Both the position numbers and the translations under genes were made by a program. Source: Polydactylus sextarius (taxonomy: Eukaryota > Chordata > Actinopteri > Polynemidae). From it: a stretch of 64,000 bases of DNA. The DNA lies in contig CM028919.1 in the NCBI GenBank assembly GCA_016801845.1, positions 1,950,001 to 2,014,000 of the forward strand, written 5' to 3'. Under the pieces are notes generated by a model that searched no databases, was not told the DNA's origin, and saw only the letters and a list, made by a program, of their open reading frames with translations. Positions within the stretch are counted from its first letter, which is position 1; each line of letters starts with the position of its first letter. Below, piece after piece: positions 39,369 through 47,702 of this stretch.

Positions 39369-39603
39369 GAGAGGTAAATATTGAAATAAATCAAACGTTA
39401 TTAGATCTTATGATTTCATTTTCAACTGTTGTTACATATCGTTACGTAAATGCTAGTTCTCCAAAATTAAGTGATCAAGTTATGATTATTTCATATTGAC
39501 ATCTTGATATCTGTTCAAATTCGTGATTGTTCTGTATGCATGTATTTTGTCTTCAATAAAGTTCTATAAGAAATAAAACCTGGAGACCTCAGTATATTTA
39601 GTA

Positions 39604-39890
39604 TATAGAATAGAATAGAATTATATTTTTATTTGTCCCACCCAGGGAAAATTAATCTGTTTGACAGCTTCAAAAAATCATGAAAATACATTGACAGAAA
39701 CTGAATAGTTAAAAATAAATAGTTTATATAAAAACTGTAGAAAGCCATGGAGATGAATGATCTGTGCAGCACAGAGATCACTGGTGGAGAGGACAGACAG
39801 ATCATCTTCTGGAGGCTCCAGAGTTAAAAGGACTGTTTCCGCACAAAGACTCCCAGTGAAACTTACTGACCAAGTCAGATACTCAGACAT
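39604..39890. repeat. Dispersed 'ATTTGTCCC' repeat, copy 1
   Basis: Begins TAGAATAGAATTATA and TTTTATTTGTCCCACCCAGG, then AATTAATCTGTTTGACAGC. The same order of blocks recurs at 43.98 and 44.94 kb. The continuation to 39.87 kb (AGATCATCTTCTGGAGGCTCC) has the look of teleost LINE sequence. Confidence 0.65.
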
Positions 39891-40223
39891 TATTACCTTA
39901 AGTTACACAGGCCACTACAAGTATTAACAGTTAATAATAGTTTTATTTTGTGGAAAGAGAATTAGAACTGCATTGTAATAATTGCAGTTACTGAAAACAG
40001 TTGGCAGTGTGTTTCTTCTTGTGGACGTCTTGGATTCATGTCCATTACAGGTGCGTCTCAGCAGCATCATGATGAATTAGCCCCATATTCTTCATATTAT
40101 CGTCCCACCACCTCCTCTCCTCTCTGTGTCAACAAATGGAAAATAAGCAGGTTGTAGTTAGTCAGGTAAACAGTCATGTTATTCATCACTGCATCTTGTC
40201 TGACAATAAAATGAAATATTTAC

Positions 40224-40290
40224 CTTTTTACGTGAGAGTTTACTCTTCATATTGTCGTCCCTCCTCCTCTCTCCTCCCCTCGTGTCTCAT
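40224..40290 (-). other. Exon-like module with strong splice sites
   Basis: On the minus strand the 67-nt block is bounded by CTGTTTCCCTTCCAG and AAAAAG|GTAAATATT. It opens MRHEGRREEEGRQYEE and then hits a stop; the other phases also stop. Related blocks with the same donor-side sequence lie at about 40.80 and 41.27 kb. It could be a terminal or noncoding exon of an unrecognised minus-strand transcript, or simply part of a repeated segment. Confidence 0.35.
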
Positions 40291-40352
40291 CTGGAAGGGA
40301 AACAGAAGACAAGCAGGTAGTAGTTTAAAATCCTGAAGAAAGCAGGTGAAGG

Positions 40353-40355
<3 letters not shown>

Positions 40356-40388
<33 letters not shown>
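40356..40388. repeat. (GT)n microsatellite
   Basis: About 16 TG units immediately upstream of the LINE fragment that starts near 40.40 kb. Confidence 0.95.
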
Positions 40389-40394
40389 TGTGTG

Positions 40395-40760
40395 CGCGCA
40401 TGGTGTCAGAAGAACTGCTTACAATTGAATGTCAGCAAATCTAAGGAGGTGGTGGTGGACTTCAGCAGGAGACAGCAGCGTTCCTGTACGGCCACTAACA
40501 TCAATGAGGCTCTGGTAGAGAGGATGAACAGCTTCAAAATCTCTGACAACCTTCCATGGACTGATCACATCCAAACCCAGACAAAAAAGGCAAACCAGCG
40601 TCTGTACCATCTGAGACAGCTGAGGAAGTTTGGGGTCTCTCCATCCATCCTGAGGTCCTTCTACTCAATGCTGCAGATCTGTTCTCCCTTCGCTGCAAAC
40701 CATCTACAACAAGAGATGCAGGAGCAGTCAGTCTATGAAGACCTCTCAGGTCAAGATACT
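40395..40760 (+). mobile_element. LINE reverse-transcriptase fragment
   Basis: The open frame reads AWCQKNCLQLNVSKSKEVVV, DFSRRQQ..., then SFKISDNLPWTDHIQTQTKK and ANQRLYHLRQLRKFGVSPS. This is the C-terminal RT region of a teleost non-LTR element ('WC..N.L.LN..KTKE...DFRR', 'KKA.QRL..LR.L.KFG'). The segment corresponding to 'FKFLGV.I' is partly deleted (FKI-SDNL). The frame ends by divergence, so it is a fossil. Confidence 0.88.
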
Positions 40761-40890
40761 TTTTACTGCATGAGCATAACTGTACATGTGGTAATAATAT
40801 GAAATATTTACCTTTTTATATGAGAGTTGACTCTTCATGTTGTCCTCCCACTCACGTCCTTTATTTTCTCCTCTCTTCCATGTATCTCAT

Positions 40891-41185
40891 ATCAATTCAA
40901 TTCATTTCAATTGAATTCAATTTATTTTATTCATAAAAACATTTATTTCAAGGCACTTTACATAGAGAAACCCAACATTTCCACAATGAGCAAGCACTTG
41001 GCGACAATGGAGAGGAAAAACTCCCTTTTAACAGGAAGAAACCTCCAGCAGAACCAGACTCAGAGTGGACGGTCATCTGCCTCGACCGGTTGGAGTGAAA
41101 TGAAAACAGGGAAAAGAGAAGAGAGAGAGGAAAGAGAGGGAGGAGGACGGGGGAGGAGGGAGACCAGGAAGAGACAGTAGAGACT
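40891..41185 (+). repeat. Common teleost dispersed repeat
   Basis: Contains TTCAAGGCACTTTACATAGA, AGCAAGCACTTGGCGACAAT, GGAAAAACTCCCTTTTAACA, GGAAGAAACCTCCAGCAGAA and CATCTGCCTCGACCGGTTGG, in the order known from a very abundant fish interspersed repeat, with a GA-rich tail. It has split one of the 40-41 kb exon-like modules on its left side. Confidence 0.85.
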
Positions 41186-41309
41186 AGATGTTTTCAAGTA
41201 GTTGTTAAAGTAAAATCATCATCAGAAGAACAGATCAGTCAATACATAAAAATAACATTAGAATAATGGATATTTACCTTTTTACATGAGGAAGTTCATG
41301 TGGTATACT

Positions 41310-42105
41310 GCCTTTCCTCCTCCTCCTCCTCCTTTACTCTCCTCTCCTCTCACTAGCATCCCTATTCACTTCAACTCAAAAAAACTCAAAAAAACTCATT
41401 AACATCAAATACATATATGCATTTACATTCTTGTATTATTCTATATCAATATATATACAATATACAAATACAAATACTCCCCGGTTCTCCTCCTATTTAA
41501 TCTAATGTCTCCACCTTCTCCTCCACCTAATCTCCTGTTCTCCTTCTCCTTAATCTAATGTCTCCACCTCCTCCTCTCCTGTCTCCTCCTCCTAATCTCC
41601 TATTCTCCTCCTACTTATTATAATGTCTCCTCCTCCTCAATCTAATGTCTCCTCCTCCTAATCTCCTGTTCCTCCTCCAACTTTCCTGTCTCCTCCTCCT
41701 AATCTCCTGTTCTCCTCCTACTTAATCTAATGTCTCCTTCTCCCCTCTACTGTCTCTTCTCCTCAATCTAATGTCTCCTCCTCCTACTCTCCTTTCTCCT
41801 CTTCCTAATCTCCTGTTCATCCTCCTACTCTCCTGTCTCCTTCTCCAAATCTCCTGTTCTCCTCCTCCTTCTTCTCCTAATCTCCTGTTCTCCTCCTCTC
41901 CAGTCTCCTCCTGGTCTCTTGTCTCCTCCTCTTACTCTCCTTTTTCCTCTTCCTAATCTCCTGTTCCTCCTCCTACTCTCCTGTCTCCTCCTCCTAATCT
42001 CCTGTCCTCCTCCTACTAAATCTAATGTGTCCTCCTCCTGCTCTCCTGTTCTACTCAAATCTCCTGTCTCCTCCTCCTTTCCTATACTCTGCTCTGTCGT
42101 AGTCT
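41310..42105. repeat. Long polypyrimidine CTCCT-type tract
   Basis: Nearly 800 bp in which the plus strand is dominated by CTCCTCCTA-type units. Recurring phrases are 'TAATCTCCTGTTCTCCTCC' and 'AATCTAATGTCTCCTCCTCC', with two AT-rich gaps near 41.36-41.50 kb. It is an irregular minisatellite. The open frames over it on both strands are low-complexity artefacts. Confidence 0.93.
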
Positions 42106-42513
42106 AGTCTCTAGTCTCGTCTCCTTCACCACCTGTTTTTGAAACCACTGATATCCCATCACCTCTGATGCTGCAGCCGTCCTATCAACTCTCTGTCACA
42201 GAGGACGTTCAACTGGGAGGTGGAAACACACTGTAGTTTCACACTATTCCCGCCAGATCACACTCACTCTGTGCAGACTCCCTGTTTGAATCATGGTGTA
42301 ACAACTCACAACACAGTTTAAATCAAATTCAACTCAAATAAAGTCATTAATCATCAAATATCAAACATATCTAAACTTATGTTATCTTAAAAGATGAATT
42401 ATCTTATCTTATAGTGAATATTAACTTATTCTTATATAATTTAAAGATATCTAAACTCCCTATGTTATCTAATCCTACAAGATAAATTCAGTTCAAATAA
42501 GGGTTGAATAGTA

Positions 42514-42534
42514 GTGAATATTAACTATATTCAC
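42514..42534. repeat. Near-palindromic 21-mer, copy 1
   Basis: GTGAATAT, a 5-nt centre, then ATATTCAC. Exact copies occur at 42625-42645 and 42970-42990, and a partial one near 42413. Each sits beside an exon-like or GA-rich block, marking the borders of tandemly duplicated segments. Confidence 0.9.
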
Positions 42535-42669
42535 TGAGGAAAAGAGAGAATGAGAGGAAAGAGGAGAAGGAGAGGAGAGAGGAAGGAGAGGAAGAGGGAG
42601 AAAAATAGGAGAGAAAGTTTTTTAGTGAATATTAACTATATTCACAAAGGAGGCTTAAATCCCATTTAC

Positions 42670-42777
42670 CTGGAGCATCATCTGCCTCATCTGCATCCCT
42701 CTTCCGTTTAATCAGACTCCTCAAGTTTGTCTTCCACGTGGGCTCAGAGGGGTTGGGCAGAGGGCGCCAGGAAGAGC
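42670..42777 (-). CDS. Unrecognised exon, duplicated copy B
   Basis: 108 nt (36 codons), phase 1 at both ends, acceptor CTCATTCTCTTCTGCAG, donor CCAG|GTAAAT. It encodes GSSWRPLPNPSEPTWKTNLR, then SLIKRKRDADEADDAP. It is almost identical to the exon at 43038-43136 and joins to it in frame. I do not recognise the family. The WKTNLRSL core faintly recalls the interferon-regulatory-factor DNA-binding domain, but this is far too weak to name it. Confidence 0.5.
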
Positions 42778-43037
42778 CTGCAGAAGAGAATGAGGAAGAG
42801 TTAGAGTCATGGGGAGGGGTCGATACAGATGAGAGAGATAAACAGTGACAGGAAGAGGAAACAGTGGGAGAAGAAAGGTAAGAGCAAGTGGGAGAAGGAG
42901 AGGGTGAGAGGAGAGGGAGGGGGAGAAAATATAGGAGAGAAAGTTTGGAAAAGTTTAGGGAAAATAGCAGTGAATATTAACTATATTCACTAAGAAAAAT
43001 TGAATTTAAATCCAGGTATCTTCCCGGAAACATTTAC

Positions 43038-43303
43038 CTGGAGCATCATCTGCGTCCCTCTTCCGTTTAATCAGACTCCTCAAGTTTGTCTTCCACATGG
43101 GCTCAGAGGGGTTGGGCAGAGGGCGCCAGGAAGAGCCTGCAGAAGAGAAGAGAGAGAAAGAGGGTGAGGGAGAGAAAGAGGGTGAGGGAGAGCGAGAGGG
43201 TGAGAGAGAGAAAGAGGGTGAGAGAGAGGAAGAGGGTGAGGGAGGGAGAAGAGGAGAGGAGAATCCAGGGGGGGTGGTGTCGGACAGGTCTGGAGCCATC
43301 TGA
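43038..43303 (-). CDS. Unrecognised gene fragment, start exon and copy A
   Basis: After TTTATCCTCAG the minus strand opens at an ATG (43301-43303): MAPDLSDTTPPGFSSP, then a Ser/Pro/Phe-rich low-complexity stretch of about 40 residues from a GA-rich repeat, then AGSSWRPLPNPSEPMWKTNL, RSLIKRKRDADDAP and a CCAG|GTAAAT donor at 43038. An internal acceptor CTTCTCTTCTGCAG at 43137 would define a 99-nt, phase 1-1 exon (43038-43136). Copy B lacks a 9-nt deletion seen here (three codons). Whether the low-complexity stretch is translated or intronic is unclear. No known homologue comes to mind. Confidence 0.4.
43137..43262. repeat. GA-rich minisatellite (GAGAAAGAGGGTGAGG units)
   Basis: About seven imperfect 16-18-nt purine units (GAGAGAGAAAGAGGGTGAGG type) directly upstream of exon copy A. 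Similar GA-rich blocks lie at 42.54-42.61 and 42.84-42.93 kb, upstream of the other module copies. Confidence 0.9.
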
Positions 43304-43979
43304 GGATAAAAGAAATACGAGCGTTAAACTTCTGCTTCATGTGACATGAAAAAGCAGTGATTAATAATCACTGTGAAAGCAGTTGACATCACTGGATTAA
43401 AGTAACACAATGCAACAATACTTCATATTAAACTCTCAGAATAAAAGTCATGTGTTAAATTACATAATCATAAACTACATGAGTTTTTGCAGTAAATACA
43501 AACAGGTAGCCTACTTGACCTTACCAGTATATATACATAGATAGACACACACACACACACACACATTAAAATAATTTCATTCATTCTATTTCTTTGTAAT
43601 TTAATGAATTCAAACTGTGATACTTCACACAAACAATTGTTTTTACTATTTGTACATATAACAGTCACTTTCTTTAAAACTTGATCTTACTACTCAGTGA
43701 CACAAGTGTCAGAAAAGTCACAAAACATGCTCTGATTGAGTTTACTATCACAGTGAGGAAAACTGCCAAATATTCACATCACTAAGTATTTTGTGGCACT
43801 TTATGCCTTCAAGACATTTGAATAGCTCATTTTATAATAATCAATCAATAAAAAAATAATTAATTAATTATTTTAGCTTTTAGTTTCTGGGAGTAAATAA
43901 TAAAACTGTCATGTTTCAAACCAGGCATCATTTAAAAACATTATACTTTTCATGTAAGTTACCAAGTTTCCTGTTGAAC

Positions 43980-44090
43980 AGAATATTTTAATTTGTCCCA
44001 CAAGGGGAAATTTATCTGTTTGACAGCATAAACAAATCACTAAAAATAGATTAACAGGAAATTTAAAAATAAATAACGGAAAATAAATAA
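43980..44090. repeat. Dispersed 'ATTTGTCCC' repeat, copy 2
   Basis: TAATTTGTCCCACAAGGGGA, then AATTTATCTGTTTGACAGCA and TAAACAAATCAC, parallel to copy 1 at 39.6 kb and copy 3 at 44.94 kb. Confidence 0.75.
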
Positions 44091-44659
44091 ATGTTCTGTA
44101 TAAAAAAGAAAAAAAAATCACATCATATACATGTCATATCATAATATTCTCACAACCTTCCTGCAAAAATATTCTTCTTTATGTTTTTATTAAGTCACAT
44201 ATAAGTCTACAACAATATGAAATTTAAGACGTTTTATAGAAAATATCATTTGGCAAAACTGACAGATTTTAATATGAGATATTGTGGGAAAGTATTGACA
44301 TGTCTCATTAAACTGACGAGGATTAAATACTGTTGTCACCACGTGTGTTAGGCTACTTAAGACTCTTAGTTATAACATAAGCAAAAGCATTTTTTTTTTT
44401 TTTTAGTAAGTTGGTTTATTTCGCCGCTTGATGGTTTAATTAGCAGTTTCGGGTCATTTCCACAAACCAATTAAGTAATTATATTTGAAATTTAAAACAA
44501 AACAGTCAAGCTTCAGTCGTTTTTTATTAATTTACACTGGAGGAGATTGTGAATTGTCTCACACGACAAAAAGAAAAAAAGAAAGAAAGTGTCAAAATCT
44601 TACATCTGCAATGAAAAAGTCCTGTGGTCAGTTGGTTGAGCGTCTGCGACTGCGGGTCG

Positions 44660-44715
44660 ATGTCTCGATGTATCGATGTATCGATGTATCGATGTATCGA
44701 TGTATCGATGTATAG
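44660..44715. repeat. (TCGATGTA)n octamer microsatellite
   Basis: About six head-to-tail copies of TCGATGTA, the last one mutated to TAGATGT. TCGA is self-complementary. No spacers, so not a CRISPR array. Confidence 0.95.
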
Positions 44716-44939
44716 ATGTGTACTTTATGAAAATCTGTGAATCCGTGAAAATCTCTGCAACAAACAAACTATCCTTCTCGCCGATCAAATTGTTTGTGAT
44801 TAAAAAAATGCTCGGGTCCGTTTAATAAACATCTACAAAAACCAAAAGTCGCTCCTGGAGACGCGTCATGGCAACCGCGGGACGTTCTGCTGCACAACGT
44901 GACACTGACCCGGAGAATTTAGTATAGAAGTTTATTCTT

Positions 44940-45020
44940 CTAGAATTATATTTTTATTTGTCCCGTCCAGAGGAAATTAATTTGTTTGACAGCATCAAAA
45001 AAATCACGAGAATATATTAT
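44940..45020. repeat. Dispersed 'ATTTGTCCC' repeat, copy 3
   Basis: AGAATTATATTTTTATTTGT, CCCGTCCAGAGGAAATTAAT and TTGTTTGACAGCATC, in the same order as copies 1 and 2. Confidence 0.75.
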
Positions 45021-46550
45021 ATATGTGTGTATGTGTGTGTGACTATGGCTGCATCCGAATACCCCAACACTACATTAGTGTTAAAGTACTAAGTCTCCAA
45101 AAAGAGTTACATTAACACTTTGTGGTGTAGACCCATATACATATATATGATTTGATATATAGTGCAAAAATATGCATCAGCTAGTCAGTCAACTCAATAA
45201 AACTTCAACTTTTTTAAGACGACACTGGTAAATCATGCTACAATTGAGACAGTAACATAAAAAGATGAGCGATACAAATGTAGACTTTTAATAAATGCAG
45301 TATTTTTTTTTAAGCTTTCAATGTGTGACAACAATGACTGTCGTGTGTGTACATACAAGAACAGTTTTTAATAATAAAAAAACGCTTCAAATTGTCAATG
45401 TGTAGAGTGTGTGTGGAAAAACAAGTGTGAAGTTTGAAATGACCCCCAAAAAAAGTTAAAAACAAAAAGGAAAATAAAATACAATTTACAAACATATTAA
45501 AGATCCTCACTTCAACTAACACACAAGTCGGAGGCCATCTGTACAACGCAGCCAAAACCCTTGAACCAAAGTGGTGCAGAAGGACGCCAGCGCTTCAACA
45601 GACCAACGTGTGAATGATGGAAGTCACCGTGGGAAGACCTAGAACAACAAAGAGGAGACAATCAAAGCACAGTAAAGAAAGAGTTAACAACCAGGGAGGC
45701 AGATCATTAATGACTGGTAACAATGCTAGATACATACACACCGATGCTCACTGTACATAATTCGATAATTTAAAATATATCCGCATTTAATCAACTTACC
45801 ACTGGAGTTGTTTGACAACGAGCATAGAAATAAATGGGGTCCAACGCCACGATGGTCTCTGTTTGGAACTACTGGCGTCCCCAGTACCCGGAAGTAGCGT
45901 CCGCCATTTTTTACAACGGGAGTCTATGGGAGTGTCGCCACTCTTGTAATCTAAACTGCTCTGTTAAAGAGTGATTACCATTTAACAGTCAATTATAATA
46001 CTGCCACCTATACACCAAGAGTACAAATAGATCAAATCTAATCAAATCAAAGTGATGGAAACATAAGATGACACATTTCAGATAAATACGGTAATATATG
46101 TGTGTGTGTGTGTGTGTTTGTATACCACAATTTAACCAAAATTAAATTAGGCAGAACACTGAGAATGTACCAAATTACAAACCAACTACTACAGCTTTTA
46201 CACTACAACACATACTTTCTTTAAGACATACCTCTTCCTTTACTACCAATGTTTTTTTCATCTAAATAGAAATGTTAAAATATTATGACACGACACAAAA
46301 ATCTGTATGCATTAATGTTTATTACCTCAACATCCTCAGTGAACAATAACTTCCAGTACAGGCTAAACACTGGTAGGTCATAATTGTATAAATCATGAAA
46401 TTAAAAGAAGATCACTTACAAATTACTAATATACATGAGATAAAACACTTTTAAACCCATTTTATTGGACTCAAACATTAAGCAATTTTTCATACAGACA
46501 TTCAAATCTGGTCAGCCATAATATAACAAAGATATCACGAGACATAATAT
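45021..46550. other. apob: Intergenic DNA downstream of APOB
   Basis: Contains the APOB 3' UTR on its right side, with a minus-strand polyadenylation signal AATAAA at 46461-46466, about 85 nt after the stop. A CpG-bearing patch at 45.84-45.95 kb (CCCAGTACCCGGAAGTAGCG and CCGCCATTTTTTACAACGGG) looks like either a dispersed fish repeat or a stray promoter. No supported gene. Confidence 0.55.
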
Positions 46551-47702
46551 TCACTGTCTAGATTCCACTGGCCAAGAGCTGAAAGACTTCCAAATGAAGG
46601 GTAAAGGGATTTCAATGTCAGCCTTTTTCGTTGTCACTTTAATGTATGGTGCTGTGCTCTGAGATGCCCTTTTTATGAGGTCTACACCTTCATTAAGTCC
46701 TCCATAGAGATGTGACTGCAAAATATTGATAACTTCAATGGTACTGTTATTTACAGACTCCATATTTAAACCACTATAGGCCTCTTGAATCTTCAGTTTT
46801 GTGAGGTCTTTAAGGTCAGCCACATTACTCTTTGCCTCCTCAATGTATAGTCTTGTAGACTGCAGAACCTCTGCATATACGTCATCAATCTGAGAAGCAA
46901 TTTCAACATTCTCATCTTTTAGGTAGCTGAGGAAACGATCTCCTTGTTCATTAAGTGTCATATGCCACCTATTCAGTGACAGTTTTAGGTGATGATCTAC
47001 AAAACCTCTAGAGTACCCAAGTTTATCCATGATCTCATTTCCATTAAAAACAACATCAGTTCCGGGTATGGTGAATTCAGTCCCCCTGATTAATCTGGAA
47101 ATATCCTCCATGAGTTTGGTAAACCTTTGGAGTGCCTTATCAGCAGCTCTTAATACAGACTGACGAGCTTGCTGGAACATCTCCAAGCCTGAGAGTGTCT
47201 CTTCAGATCCAGGTGGTGTAAACTTTATGCTCAACAAGAACCACCTCCCCGCATTTTCGAATCGTAAAATCAGGTTTTCACTGTGTTTCAAGACTTGATC
47301 AGCCATGTGAGTCAACCAGTCTATAATATCCTGCATACTCAAAGACATTAGGGTATCAGAAGCCTTGCTGTACATGTCTTTTCCTTGATCTGCAATATGT
47401 TTGACTGAACTCTGCAGTGTGTTAAAAGCCATGGGAACCTCATGATAGGCTTTCTCTATGGTGTTGGAAACTGTGTTTTTCAGCTTCATGCTGCCACGGT
47501 TGAGATCAAAGCCAAAGTGGGCAATGTGATACTTGTTAATGACCTCAACCACAGCACTTGTCATTGCAGGAACCCTGTTCTTGGTTCCCTCAATCACATC
47601 ATGGATGAAGTCCCAGTTCCATCCCATCTGTATGATCAACTTCTGAGAGTTTCTCAGCATTGCTTTAGCAACAAAGGCATCATTATCTATCCCTGGAGAA
47701 GA
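46551..47702 (-). CDS. apob: APOB terminal exon
   Basis: 1,152 nt, 383 codons plus stop, acceptor CCTTGACTTCAG, phase 0. It is mostly amphipathic helix and corresponds to the alpha3 region of human apoB-100. The end, IEIPLPFIWKSFSSWPVES, aligns with the human ITLPFEL segment. Roughly the last 160-170 human residues therefore have no counterpart. Confidence 0.93.
   Translation of the reverse strand, partial: SSPGIDNDAFVAKAMLRNSQKLIIQMGWNWDFIHDVIEGTKNRVPAMTSAVVEVINKYHIAHFGFDLNRGSMKLKNTVSNTIEKAYHEVPMAFNTLQSSVKHIADQGKDMYSKASDTLMSLSMQDIIDWLTHMADQVLKHSENLILRFENAGRWFLLSIKFTPPGSEETLSGLEMFQQARQSVLRAADKALQRFTKLMEDISRLIRGTEFTIPGTDVVFNGNEIMDKLGYSRGFVDHHLKLSLNRWHMTLNEQGDRFLSYLKDENVEIASQIDDVYAEVLQSTRLYIEEAKSNVADLKDLTKLKIQEAYSGLNMESVNNSTIEVINILQSHLYGGLNEGVDLIKRASQSTAPYIKVTTKKADIEIPLPFIWKSFSSWPVESRQ

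Noticed and set aside
41771..42107. Ser/Pro/Leu-rich and Arg/Glu-rich open frames on both strands
   Set aside because: Artefacts of the polypyrimidine tract; every frame stays open because the units lack stop codons.
44628..44662. tRNA-like GGTCAGTTGGTTGAGCG sequence
   Set aside because: A-box-like only; no B-box at proper spacing and no cloverleaf. At most a SINE fragment.
44660..44715. Short regular repeats resembling a CRISPR array
   Set aside because: Head-to-tail octamer with no spacers, in a vertebrate genome.
45310..45555. 81-residue minus-strand open frame starting MAALYRW
   Set aside because: Hydrophobic, AT-driven, no homology, and no splice or promoter evidence.
45835..45960. 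CpG-bearing patch that could be a promoter or first exon
   Set aside because: No clear splice donor or open frame follows; it resembles sequence seen repeatedly in fish genomes, so no gene is called.
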